NCBI GenBank assembly: GCA_030015575.1
Contig: JASDDO010000026.1
Span: 453,817,096 to 453,881,095 of the forward strand
Length of the DNA: 64,000 bases
Direction: 5' to 3'
From: Agapanthus africanus
Lineage: Eukaryota > Streptophyta > Magnoliopsida > Asparagales > Amaryllidaceae
Part shown: positions 10,180 to 21,999 of the stretch, piece after piece
Numbering within the stretch: the first letter of the stretch is position 1
Layout: each line of letters opens with the position of its first letter
The notes under the pieces: model-generated
Database searches by the model: none
The model's input: the letters and a program-made list of their open reading frames with translations, nothing else
What the model was told of the DNA's origin: nothing
Translations under genes and position numbers: made by a program

Positions 10180-11870
10180 CCTAGACCCTACGAGAGCGGC
10201 AAGCAACCCTACCAATTCTGGAGTTAGGAGACCCGGACTCGACTCCTCGAGTTGGTCTCCCACTGGACCCCAGAACCCGGTTACTTGTGCCCTCCTCCTT
10301 GGGTCTATCCTAGTGCGGAAAAGTAAATAATATACAAACGGTGACTACTTCCGCAACCTGGAAGCGCCCCAATAAAAGAATATTACATACAAGTTTTTAC
10401 ATGAATGAAAATGAAAAACACTCATCTCACATAAAAACCCCCGGCTATTCAAACACGACGATCCAATATAACATATCCAGCAACACATAACATCACATGT
10501 CATCAACGTAAGTAAATGTGCGCATCCCAATTGTCGTTGACATATAGCAACGAAACCGGCGATATCACATATTACACTTACGGTCACAGAAAAGAAAGTG
10601 TAAAACTACAACAGTTGGAATCCGCAACCACCTCAGACATCGCATGCCTGATCAAATGAATTCTTTAAACATCGCATGCCTAACAATTATAAACCCCGCA
10701 TTTTAGTCTCAAAATCGAAAACACTTTTCAATATCAAGTCGGGCAATTCAACAAGATTCCCGACATCCTGACCGAATGCTCGTCGCAAACTTCAGTAGAC
10801 GGCTGCACCCCCGATACCGTCGACAAAGTGCACCAAGGCAGAACACCGCTACCGCGAGCACCCGGACGGATGCTTTCGGCGACGGGGTTCTCCTACAGTC
10901 ACTTGGTCGGGGCTATGGAGTGAGGCTGTCTATTAAGTTTACCCGGCGAGTATCCGCCTACGCTACGTGATTGCGACGGACTTTTGATCATATCAAAATT
11001 CCGTGGCAACCGATCAAGTGAGACTAAAGTGCTACGTTTATAACATTCATTCAGTTATCACATAACTATTGTGAATTCCAATTATTGTATCCCATTCCAG
11101 ATAATTAGAAAATGTTAAACTTTCCGATTGAACATTCGAACACCCAAGTTTTCCCGATACAGATCAACACATGAAATAAGTCTAACAACATTCAGTTCGT
11201 GCCTCAGTACCGACGGTCCAGCCGTAGAAGGGTCAAGCCAACGCCTCACATGTGGCACGCCGTACTGCCCCAAACCCGAAGGTTCAAAGGGCAGTTCAAG
11301 ACGGTCACATAATCGAGTTAAGGTTTGTTGTCTTCTAGAGGGTCCATCGCGTTACTTGCACTACTTAGAACGTCGTTAAACTACGGAAAAATCCAACACT
11401 TGGAAATTTCCCGACAGGGGAAAAATTGGGTATTTATATCCGGTCGAACTTTTTAACATATTCTAAAAACTATCCGGAAAGCCACACAGACAAAATTTGA
11501 TACCCCGATCGAAACACCGAATCCCCAAAACAACCCCTGAAAAATCAACTCTGGATTAAATATTAAAAATTCCCAGAAAAACCAGCACTGACTAATATTG
11601 ATTATGGTGCAAATTTTGATGAACAATAGGACAAAACCGCCGCGGATCCGCCGCACGAGCCATGCTCGTGCCGCGGATCCGCGCCTTTACCATGGAATTA
11701 CGTCATCAAAATTCACCGTAACTCTTATATTTCCCTGCTGATTTTTTTAGCAATTTTTAATCTGGAAAAATCCCAGTTTTTATAAAAAGGACAGAGAGCA
11801 TTTTGGGTTTGGGTTTTCGGGTTCGTTCGGGTTTCAAAATCCGTCTGGACTTCGCCTAAGGCTCTAGCTA
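10180..11870 (-). other. E3 leader (first 1.7 kb after the primer-binding site)
   Basis: Non-coding. It parallels 39740-41000 of E8 and 45528-46820 of E10. Recognisable shared pieces are ccctacgagagcggcaagc at the left end, aaaagaatattacat near 10375, gcgatatcacatattacac near 10560 and the region near 10860-10980. The ORFs of 60-80 codons are not shared between copies. The GC palindrome is listed separately. Confidence 0.7.
11640..11691 (-). other. GC-rich palindrome in the E3 leader
   Basis: GCACGAGC 11653-11660 pairs with GCTCGTGC 11664-11671 around CAT and is flanked on both sides by CGCGGATCC. It lies about 200 nt downstream (in element sense) of the primer-binding site. Confidence 0.75.
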
Positions 11871-11883
11871 GGCTCTGATACCA
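11871..11883 (-). promoter_or_regulatory. Primer-binding site of E3
   Basis: The plus strand reads ggctctgatacca; the element sense is tggtatcagagcc, the usual complement of the plant initiator tRNA-Met 3' end. One base separates it from the LTR. Confidence 0.92.
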
Positions 11884-11884
11884 C

Positions 11885-14099
11885 TGTAGGGTTCCTAGGC
11901 ACCCTAATGAGGTCTCACAAGGCATCGAACATGCCAATTTCAAAAAATCTAGGTGCCGAGAAACCCGACTACGGATCGTTTGCTAGAAAACTAGGCGAAA
12001 AGATAACTAGTTAACACTTAACTAAGGGAATACGGAAATACAACCTTTGTAGATCCGGTGCTCCACCTCCATAGCTCCGCAACGAAGTCCTCTCCGCTGT
12101 CCAAATCAAATCCGGGCTCTAGCGTCGGCTTCGTCGGAGAATGGGCAAGCTAGGTCGTCGATGTCCATGCCGAAGATGATCTACGTCGAGGCATCGCTAA
12201 ATCAAGCTCCGACTTCACCAAGTCAAGAAACTTGTGAAGAAAACACACTCTACTACTTGGCAAGAGGTAGAGGATGAAGAAATAGGAAGTGGGTTAACTT
12301 TAGTTTTGGATTTCTCACTCTTTTCCAACAATCACCATTGATGGAGCTTGGTTTTCTTCAAAGAAGAATAAATAATAAGAAGAGCAAGAAGAAGATAAGT
12401 ATTATGATAAGTTATTTAAAATGAAAAGAAAAATCAAAACTTATCATAATCTAAACCATGGTCAAGTGTAGAGAATTAACTAAGGTTAGATTAATGGTTA
12501 GGGTTAAAGATGAAGACAAGAATGGTTACAAAGTCAAAGCTTCATGAAGCTTCAACTAAACTCCAAAATTAGCAACCATTCTTTTCTTATCTATTCAAAA
12601 TAAATAAATAAATAAATAAGTAAGAAAAGAAAACCCTAATCATTAGTTTAACCATGGCTTAATCCATTACACTTAACTATAGTTAAACATGTATCATCAA
12701 ACATGATACAATCAAGTGCACGAAAATATATCGAATATACAATGTGCACAACCGAGCGAGAAAATCCATTTAAAGTGAACCGATACTAGTTAATGCAAAG
12801 TAATATATCAAATATATAATTATGCATTAAATCATTAAATCAACACTTGATTTAACGATCCGGTCATGACGCACATAACCGACTGGTATCATTAGTAACA
12901 TCTTATCGAATCAACACTTGATCCGATAACCCGGCTATATCGCATATAACCGATCAATGTCACATCGCGAGAATTGAATACAGTATCACATACTCGTATT
13001 ATTCTCGGTCCCGCACATATCTCATATGCGCTCCTATTTCGTTTTGCTTGAGCCAGGAAACCTCTGTATAGGACTCTAAAGACTCGTCAATACGCCGGCA
13101 GCAGATGATGATCATATCAAACACCCACAAGCCGCAAGCGGTCTGCTAAACGTAACGGCCACCCGGGTATTGAGCGATCTGAAGATCGACGAGCAAGCCC
13201 GCTCACACTCCAGTGAATCCAACCAGTAACACTACCGTACAGTCCGGTCTGATCGTCTGATATGTCGCATATCTCGCCTAGGGGTGGTAAACGTCAGACC
13301 CCAATAGCTCGATAAGTCGTGTCGATATGAGGTCTATAACTGTTCGAGAAACTACTGGTAACACTTACCAGTAAATCTCAGCAACCCTGGCCAGGGATTT
13401 CCTGTTATAGCCAATCAAACACAGCGCAACATCAACTCCCTATACCGGGAGAGACGAATCCCCTCCTATCGCTCATTGCCTCCATGTGACTCGGGACTGT
13501 ACCCAAAAACCACCGTTTTGCATGCCCTCTTGGACGTGGTAAGATGGAAATCAAAGCACAGTGGGAACCACACAAGACTCTATGACGATCTCGGGTCAAC
13601 AGACTACTCTGTACCAGTGTCACCAGAGAACTGCCATCTGACGTGAGGTATAATACCATCTGGGAGTTCTCGGCGCGTCCGTCCAGTGTACCCAGTCTCT
13701 ACTGAGCACCCGTATATCATCTCCGATGTCAAACACCAATGGATATGGGATCATCCATCGCCCATCTGTATGGGTCGAGAAGGTACACGCTAGTCTACTC
13801 TGGTATATCGATGCCCCGTCTCGATACACCCACGACTAGGGACTTTGAAGGATGTACTTATGGACTACCATGTCCCCACTAGTATGATCCGCATCATAGT
13901 CCAGGTAGTCAAGCACACATCCTAAGGGCTTTACCAACATGTAACAAAGAGACAATCAGTATACACGTTAAGGTAAAGTGTAACCAGATAGCATACTATC
14001 ATGTCGAGCAAGAAAGTCCTCCCTATATACGTCCTAGCATCCACTACAATATACATCCAATGTACAGTAATGGCCTCTAGGGCATACATATAACTAACA
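11885..14099 (-). repeat. 5' LTR of E3 (family C, about 2.2 kb)
   Basis: Plus-strand ends are TGTAGGG and CTAACA. The TGTTAGTTATATGTATGCCC start (element sense) relates it to E8 and E10. Hairpin arms GAGAACT 13626-13632 and AGTTCTC 13665-13671 correspond to GAGGACT and AGTCCTC in E10. A second group of palindromes with short cac loops (ttaaatcaa with ttgatttaa near 12835-12857) lies at 12830-13010. Confidence 0.9.
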
Positions 14100-16251
14100 C
14101 TATAAACCCGGATCGGGCCATTAAATTAGTCCTAGCTAACAAGAGAGGGGGTAGAGAGATATACCGAGCGATCTGTGTCCTTCGGTCTTCTCGTCGTCGT
14201 CCCGATCTCCCCGCGGAATCTCCGGTCTTCAACTCCTCGTCGGAAGGGCACCACTTCGCTGGCTTCTTTTACGGGCTCCCACCTCTGGACCGAGGCAACT
14301 CGGGCATGAAGTTGGCAAGCCGACGTGCCCAAGGTTTGCTGTAGAATACGTGTAGTGCTCTATGTCTCATTTGGGGTTACTTGAAGTTGCCTTTGGTGGA
14401 GGATTGGGATGTAAGCTTTTGTGGATGAACTTGGGAATTTTTGTAGCATGAAAAGAGCAAAAATTCCCAAACCAAAATAATGGGCAGCCCCTCCCTCTAT
14501 GTGGCCGGCCATAAGCTCATGGTGGTGAGTGAGAATGGAGTGAATGAATGAGGGAGAGTGTGTGTGAGTATCAAAGAATGAGAGTCACTCATAATCCAAG
14601 AGAGAGAAAAGGTGATGATGTAAAGAAATGATCACAAGACAAAACCAACACTCCACCAACCTCATCATGTCATCACAAAGTCAAGCTATCATGAACCATC
14701 ATGAACAAAGGAAAGTCAAGGGTGGTAGAATCATTATGAAACAACAAGATGCAAATAACACCCTCCACAAATGCTTATTTGCACAATTGCAAATAAGCCC
14801 TCTTCCACCAATCTTCAGCCAATGAAAGATACAAAGAAATATGGCTGAAACGGAAAACAAACTGGAAACTCCAAAAAAACTGATCCCGTAATAAATTACA
14901 GGAAAATCCCGCTACTGTATATACATACCCGCATTTGTATTCCGACCGAATACAAATGCAATGAGATAAAATCTACACTATACAATACTAGCATCCGGCT
15001 TAAACCAAAGCCTGCTAGTATTATCCGTCCAATCCTGATCCGTGCAATACCGCACGTATCTGATCGAACCCTGCCATATATCCATACGGCCTCTAGTATT
15101 AACCGTCTGATCCTGATCCGTGCAATACCGCACGTATCTGATCGAACCCTGCCATATCTCCATACGGCCTCTACAGCGTTTCGCCCGAAAACTTGAGTAA
15201 CTGAATGTAGGGAACTCTAAAGACTCATCAATACTATGGCTGTGGATTTAACCACTAGCACGTCAGAGGTATTAGCCATATGTGACGGGCTACCAGCTAT
15301 TGACCAAAAGGGACGTCGATGAGCGAACTCATCCTGACACCCTACTGAGCCTGTCAGTGACAATATCCGTACAGTCCGGTCCGTTCGTCTATGAGCATCG
15401 CACGGCGGGCCTAGAGGGTTGGTAAAAGTCAGACCCCCAAAAGTGGTACAAGTCGTGTCGGAGTGTATCCCAGAACACCCTGAGATACTACTGGAATACC
15501 TACCAGTAAATTTCCTGCCTTAGCCAAGGACTTTGTGTAATGGCTCTCCTAGACACAGCGCGACCTCACCCCCAATACCGGGAGAGACGAACCCCTGAAG
15601 ATCCGCTCACTGCCTCCATGTGGCTCGGGACTGTACCCAACTAAAACCTGTTTGCACGTCTCCTTTGAGTGTGGTAGGGTAGTAATCAAAGTACAGTGGG
15701 AACTCACACGAGACAAATGACGATCCTCATGTCGATGAACTTACCTGTACACATGTCACCAGGGAACTGCTATCTGACGTCAGGTATAAGACCAACTAGC
15801 ATGTTCCCGGCGAGTCCTGTCCGGTGTACTCATAACCCAATGAGCACCTGTATACATCTTAGGTGAACCAACTGACACCAGTGGCTTGTGAGACCGGCCA
15901 CCGCCCTTCGTCGGGGTCTCGACTGTATACACTAGTCTACTCTGGAGTATCGATGCCCTGTCTCGAAACTCCCACGACTAGGGACCTTTTAAGGATGTGC
16001 TTATAAACTACCAGCTCCCACGTATATGATCGCCCTCATACTGCTGGCAGTCAAGCATGAATTCTGGGGGCTCTATCAACGTGCAATAGTGACCTGTAAG
16101 GTCACCTAAAGCAGTACACGATGATAAAGGTAAACCAGATAGCATACTATCATCTTGAGTAAGACTGTCCTACCGGGATAGGTCCTCCCTCAATCATTGC
16201 AATCACGTGCCTGTGATCCAATAATTGACTCTGAGGGCACTATCTCCAACA
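14100..16251 (-). repeat. 3' LTR of E4 (family B), interrupted by E3
   Basis: The right end ccaaca is followed by the reverse of the polypurine tract, which marks it as the 3' LTR. At the left it stops at 14100, which corresponds to about position 22092 of the 5' LTR, so roughly 90 bp are missing and should lie on the far side of E3. Stem arms AATACTAGC 14984-14992 with GCTAGTATT 15014-15022, and GCATTTGTATT 14931-14941 with AATACAAATGC 14949-14959, are intact. Confidence 0.9.
15013..15175 (-). repeat. Tandem 78-bp duplication inside the E4 3' LTR
   Basis: The segment with tcctgatccgtgcaatacc and ctgccatatatccatacgg occurs twice, 78 bp apart. The 5' LTR of E4 has the same duplication at 23001-23162, while E6 (33540-33600) has one copy. 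It covers two of the LTR hairpins, so it duplicates hairpin sites. Confidence 0.85.
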
Positions 16252-16266
16252 ATCTCCCACTTGCAC
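16252..16266 (-). promoter_or_regulatory. Polypurine tract of E4
   Basis: The plus strand reads atctcccacttgcac immediately next to the LTR end; the element sense is gtgcaagtgggagat, as in E1, E2 and E10. Confidence 0.9.
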
Positions 16267-18790
16267 TCAAGGCTAATTATTGCGATGTCGCATACTCACA
16301 GCCCGTGTGATACCGAACACCCAACTCCTCTACTAGTCAGTCTCACAAAACCCGTTTGCGAAACTATTGCGTTCGAAGAATAGCCTCAGTGAGTGGATCC
16401 GCTCTGATGTTTCTTTCTATGTCTCTCTATATCTCAAGTTCGTGGAGAAACCCATCTCCCGAAATGAGCAATACCTGTCTTAGAATGTGTCTGGATGTTT
16501 GATGGGACCTAGCTCATGAATGAACTCCAAATCCAAACATCTTAGACTGTATCGTCAACTGAACTTAATCAGTATCCTACGCCATGCCTCCCTCAGTATT
16601 GCCTTGGACCACCTGTCCAAAATACTGCCCCTCGTCAGAAGGAAAAACTATAACTCTGACAACCTCCTTGTCGTCCATGTCACCTTGGAAGCCTGGAATG
16701 ATAACTGTCTCCCGAATGGGGCTGTCGTTATCATATCCCTAGAACATCCACTTATGTTCTAAAACCGCTTCCGACCGTTTCTCCAAGGTTGGATCAATAT
16801 CAACTTATTGCATCTATTGCAAAAACAACATCTGGTGTGGTACTTTACATCTCATGATTGACTCAATTGCCTAAGCAAGTGATCTGCCAATCATGCACAT
16901 CCCTCTCCCCTTTAGTCTGTAAGACACCTTTAGAGAGGGTGACTCCATCACCTGCAGGTACACTACCGTGCCAGGAGTCGTCCATTCTAAATACTCTTAG
17001 AATGCTGTCTAAGTACCCTTAATTGGGAAACCACCCAAATCTAGATCTAAAACCATAGAACTAGTAACCAGTATGTCTGATATAATGTCCAAGTCCCATG
17101 TGGAGAAACCACTGTGTGACGACCAAAGTATAACCGATCGTAGTATAGGAATATCACTTCCTACTCTGTGTATGTCATCCAAATACCAGGACATCACACC
17201 CTACTACCTTCTCAACAGATCCATCCCCTATTCTCATGAAGTCAAACCTATGACTGCCACATCAGAAATAGATGATCTATCTCCGCTATATCTGGTTTAG
17301 TCTATAAATAGACTTAAGCTACTTGTCCACCAATGCTTCCGCTGCTCCCACTGACTACGACAACCCTCTGGCAGAGTCATATAGACGTACACTTCTAAAG
17401 CCAGTTTAGAACGACGCTATACTCATCCTCCCGCCGGGTCTCGCAGCCTGGAACAACAGCAATGACAAGTCTGGGTAAACAAGAACTTCCCTGTCACCGT
17501 CCTTGAGTCTACCGGAGTACCTCTCGGGTGCCTGAAGTTACCCACCTTATCTGCGGAGTGGCCAATGGAATGTCAAACCAGATTGAATCTTTAGGTTCCT
17601 ATCAAATCTTCAGTAATCGTTTGTGGTTCTGGAATCACTTCCAGTTCTACCATACTCCCACTACTGTTTTCTGAAAAAATCCATTTTTATTAAAACTGTG
17701 GCGAGTCTAGAACAATATCACTATTGATCTTCCAGATGGTAGAAAGTCAACCCTCGTCATAGCCTGGGTCAACCTACAAACAGCCATTACAGAAACGTGC
17801 CTTGAGTTATCCAGAGTCTGGTTTTAAGCATAAGCCGGACAACTCCCCGTACCTTAACATCGTTAAGATATGAACTGTTCTATATCCAATATAGAACCAG
17901 AGGCACTGATTTAATTGAACCAGATTCAAATCATGCAGCTGTCTCCAATGCTTGTCAACTAAATGGAAAGAGGCCGATCAGCGTCACTCAACTTAGGAAT
18001 GCTTCCAATTATGACTAACCTGAAAGAGAAGCAAGTTCTCTTAATCATTACTATCAACTGAATACCATACACAAGTATCTACATCTTCGATCACTTTGAA
18101 GAATCCCGATACTTGCAATACCCGGTTCTCTACTTTATTCATATACCTATAACTTCTCAAAATTCGGACCTTGCGTTTCAACGAAACGCTTGTCTAAAAA
18201 CTAGAGAAGTCATAAGTAAACTGAATATAGTACGAGGACCAACCCCTCTGTCCTCATGGACGCTGGACAACATACAATACTCTGTATAAGTCCCTTGAGT
18301 CTAATAACTCATTCGCTGAGTGCCGTAGGTTGAAAACTGTACTATGGTTATGAAGAATTACACCACTGTTTCATGCTCCTTACCTAACTATCCATTGATA
18401 TAGGTAAATGTCATAGACATAATTTCAAAAAGGTATATCTCACTCTATAAAAATAGACGTACAGATATATCAATTTGAAATTGGTGCATAACAGCGGATA
18501 TTCAAAACCAAATATTTGCCGTCCGGCAAACTACCCAGGTGACTTCCTCAAATATCACCGATTACAACGAATCCCGATATAATGAGGATGATCACCCAAT
18601 TCCCAATAACTTACTCCCACTCATCATCTGTAAAACCATATAGATGTGAGAATCATACCTGGTAAATACATACCCTGGAGCAAGTGTCTAATTGGGAAAT
18701 CAGTTTTCCTCTAATAGTACACAGTGAAACTGAAACATTGAAATGTTTCGATGGGGTATTCCGGTATTCCTAGTAATGCCTCTTCCATAA
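16267..18790 (-). pseudogene. Decayed copia pol of E4
   Basis: Minus-strand sequence corresponding to 5757-8080 of E2. The YVDD site survives as WYLDDIH in a short frame near 17165-17185, followed by the pieces for DIPIL. The polypurine-proximal part near 16270-16500 is the remnant of the Pol C-terminus. Further left-over matches are the linker region near 17620-17700. Stops and small indels occur throughout, and most breaks coincide with those in E2 and E6. No functional product is expected. Confidence 0.85.
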
Positions 18791-19585
18791 TCCAGATTCA
18801 CAACTGTAACCGTGTAATTCTTTGCCATCTTTCCAAATCCCTTTATATGTCTTTAGTCATTACCTTCTGTACACCCCTTTAGGCCAAATGGTTTTCTTCC
18901 TTCCCTACCGTTCGACACCAGCCTATGGTTTGGAAGAAGACTATCCAATAAGCATAATGGGTGTACTGTCCTAATCCTAGGAGCACTCGCAATGCGAGAG
19001 AAGGAGAAGATAAAAGACAACCGAATAAACCTTATTCCTATTTCTCCTGAACCAGAATCCATCCCCGAACTGGAACAAGTTCCTTTCATTTTCGTATATA
19101 ACCATACGATGGAGTATCTAATAAACTGTGGATTTTCGTAGTGATACGGAGTGTCCTGGAGAAATACAAAGGTGATTTAGGATTGGCGAAGAAATACATG
19201 GTTTGGTCGTGAATAGCAGTCGCAATTTACTTTGCCCTCTTACTAATCCCTTGATATGTCTTTACTTAATACCTTCTGTACACCATCGTTATGCTAATTG
19301 GTTTTCTTCATTCCCCACAGTTCGGCACCGGCCTAAGGTTTGGAAGAAAACTATCCAATTTGCGTAATAGGTGTACTAACTCCTAAACCAAGGAGTACTC
19401 GCAACCTGAGAGAAGGCAAAATGAAAAGACAACTGAATAGTCCTATCCGTTTTCTCCAGAACCGCAAACCATCCTCGAATAAATTCCTTCGAGTTCGTAT
19501 ATAACCATACGATGGTTTTGTCCAATGGAAGTGGACGTTCGTAATAACACGGGGTGTCCTGGAGAAAAGGGTAAAAGTAGGAGTG
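18790..19585 (-). repeat. Tandem duplication in E4 (protease-region remnant)
   Basis: Two copies of about 0.4 kb, about 18790-19170 and 19215-19585, match the duplication in E2 and E6. Each contains the reverse of tccatcgtatggttatatac and of the glycine-serine run. The duplication is older than the separate insertions. Confidence 0.75.
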
Positions 19586-19988
19586 GCAATGAGGTTTGCA
19601 ACTCTGACAATCCAAAAGCCAGTGGTTTAGAAGGTTCGGTTAATTTTGGTCACTGAGTTATAGTCTTAGGGTCGGGTCAATGGTCGCTGCCAAAGAGAGA
19701 GAGAAAAGAAACACTCAGCGTGCACTCTAACCTAGATCAGAATGGTTACCAATTTATCTAATCTGGAAACCTCCCACTGTACCGTCAAATTCTCTTCCAA
19801 ACCTGAAAGAAGAATTAGTCGGGATCACCCGAGGAGTAAACCAACTCATCAGTGGGAATCGGGATCCAACTATCATCGCATGATAACGTGACGGAATCCT
19901 CTCACGTCATCAAACTCCAGAAGGTATGCGCATATTTGGCAAGTTTCAGTTTCTTTAGAAACTCCCGATGTGATTTCTGCCCCATGCT

Positions 19989-20198
19989 CTTATGACCTTG
20001 ACGAAGGCCAACAAATCATAAGTCACATGTCAAGTTCTACCCGTTATTGTCCAGGTTAATTTGAACCCACCCGTACAAGCCCTTGACGAAGGCCAACAAG
20101 GCTATACGACTGTACCAAACCAACGCATCTATCTATGCAGCAGAAAGGTAACAAGTAGCTACCATACACTATGCCTTGACGAAGGCCAACAAACATAG
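19989..20198 (-). other. Triple hairpin of the E4 leader
   Basis: Loop core on the plus strand is ccttgacgaaggccaacaa, identical in all three. The stems are cttatga with tcataag (19989-20022), cgta with tacg plus agcc with ggct (20072-20108), and ctatg with catag (20169-20198). The order of the three stem types matches E2, E6 and E7. All three inner loops carry the same gaa triplet, whereas E2 has gta (reverse of tac). Confidence 0.8.
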
Positions 20199-20710
20199 CA
20201 TGAATACTACGTGCTACCCGTCTGAAATGACGGAGGGCTACGAATGGTTTCTGGCGAAAACCTTTAACGTAAAGAACTTGATATCGTTGAAGGAACCGGA
20301 TAGCTTTTATGAAAATATAGTGACGAAAACCTTTGCTAAAGAGGTCACTCCCGGTGAAGGGATCTCGGCTCTTTCCCCGTAGAATGAGGTGCAGAATATT
20401 CCAACTGAATACCACGGTGCAAAGCAAAAGTAATCGGCTATAGTGAAGTTATTGCCCTGACGCAAACTTTTTTTCAAAGGGGTCACTCCCGGTGAAGGGA
20501 TCTCGGCCCTTGCCTCGTCGACTGAGGAGCAGGATATTCCAACTGAATACCACGATGCAAAACAAAAGAGAACGTCCTTGCAATAACAGCTTTTTGAAAA
20601 GTGTTCCAACAACATCAGAATAGGTTTGTTTTTAACTTGCATCGATCCGAATCAACGCAGTCCCATCAATTGATCACACCAATAAAGAACGAAAATAATG
20701 ATATACGTAT

Positions 20711-20800
20711 ATGCCATCCGCATTCGCCACTGGGTCCCATCATTACCCGTTAGGTTACTTAACTAACGACAGAGCGGGGACTGGACTAGCGCGGATGCAA
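20711..20800 (-). other. Conserved leader block of E4
   Basis: Reverse of the block described in E2. cccgttaggttacttaac and gacagagcgggg are the central parts, flanked by gccatccgcattcgcc and ctagcgcggatgc. Two copies of the neighbouring ctcggctctttcc module lie between it and the hairpins. Confidence 0.7.
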
Positions 20801-21736
20801 AACATATACAACATCTACTAGTATATATATCAATATATAATATTTCGCTCAAGGCATGATAAAATGCAACATCACAGAAATGTACAGCATCACAGAACAA
20901 TACAGATATCTGGGATCCCCGGGTTTCACAGAGCCACTACTGAAACCCGACGTTCCCCTGGTCGTGTGGATAGCCTGTGCAATGAAATCTTAGACCCCTA
21001 CGGGCGAGGCAAGTTACCCGCCAAAAACTGAAGCGAGGCAGCCCCCTTCAGCAACGTGAATGGACCACCCGGCATTTCACGGAATCCGGTAACTTGGGCA
21101 CCCCTCCTGGGTCAACCTGTACCCCCTACGAGTGCGGCGAATAGCCCGCCAATTCTAGAGTAAAGCCCCCTCCGTCTTAATGCCATGAGATGCGGGCCCG
21201 TTGCCCTCTAGAACCCGGCTATCCATGCACCCCACCTTAGGGTAATCCTAGTATAGAAAGTAAAATATACATACAACGGGTACATCGACCTCGACCCGGT
21301 CGTGCCCCAAAAGAATAATATACAATCAGGCAGTGACGGCAGTCCACATGTCGGACGCTCGCCTCGCAATATCAAATGTACATAATACAACCAGATCTGT
21401 ACTACCATTGCATCCAGGCTATCCCCCACGACCAATCCGCAACATCACAGCAATACACAGAACATCAACGTGAATGTTACGTTCGCAAATCCGTCTAACC
21501 GGGCTATAGAAGTTAGACAGGATTTACCGATCAAGTGACATTCACGGTCGCAGATATAATGTAAATACTGTGATCTAACATGTTTAGACTTTTCGATCGA
21601 TCAAAATTAGCTAAGTGGGCCCCAAGCAGTACTGTAGCACTCACAGAAAATCTGGGCCCAAAAAGAATATCCCAAAAACCCTAATTCCATGTAAGAAGCC
21701 CTCTGTAAAATTTTGGCACAGTGTGGACATTTCCCC

Positions 21737-21783
21737 ACCGCGGAACCGCGGCCAAACCAGTGGTTTGGCCGCGTTTCCGCGGT
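21737..21783 (-). other. 47-bp near-perfect palindrome in the E4 leader
   Basis: The arms 21737-21759 and 21761-21783 are 23 bp each with one mismatch and a single central base. Each arm contains CCGCGG and the tip ends in CAAACCA with TGGTTTG. It is about 200 nt after the primer-binding site. The surrounding leader contains no ORF conserved in E6. Confidence 0.85.
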
Positions 21784-21985
21784 CGTACTGAAGCGCCACC
21801 TCACCAAATTTTTGCAGAACTCTTACAATTCCCTGCACATGTTTCTGCAATGTACTGAAAAAATTTTCGAGCCAAAAATAAATCGACAGAAAACTGATGC
21901 ATTGCAAAATAAATACGGCTTTTGGGGATTTTTGTTCGATCGAGTTCTAAACATACTAGAGCAAGCTAGACTAGGTTAATAACCT

Positions 21986-21998
21986 GGCTCCGATACCA
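21986..21998 (-). promoter_or_regulatory. Primer-binding site of E4
   Basis: The plus strand reads ggctccgatacca, one substitution from the canonical ggctctgatacca, next to the LTR boundary at 22000. Confidence 0.9.
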
Positions 21999-21999
21999 C

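Larger units (their letters stand above)
10180..14099 (-). mobile_element. E3: copia element, family C, 5' LTR and part of leader
   Basis: Read on the minus strand, it shows a complete 5' LTR, a primer-binding site and about 1.7 kb of leader, then is cut by E2 at 10180. The leader start aligns to E8 around 39740. The LTR ends at 14099, and the next bases (ctataaacccgg) are internal to a family B LTR, so E3 is inserted in the 3' LTR of E4. Pol and the 3' LTR of E3 should lie left of the window. Confidence 0.88.

Noticed and set aside
9919..10263. 114-codon ORF at the end of the E2 LTR
   Set aside because: Not conserved in the other family B LTRs, and it crosses the LTR boundary into E3.
11871..11883. 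ggctctgatacca as part of a tRNA gene
   Set aside because: Only the 13 bases matching the tRNA 3' end are present, always next to an LTR; there is no cloverleaf around them.
20307..20642. ORFs of 100-143 codons in leaders of E4 and E6 (also 30639-31070, 47212-47541)
   Set aside because: They cover the structured leader modules. Frames differ among relatives and no Gag feature is seen.
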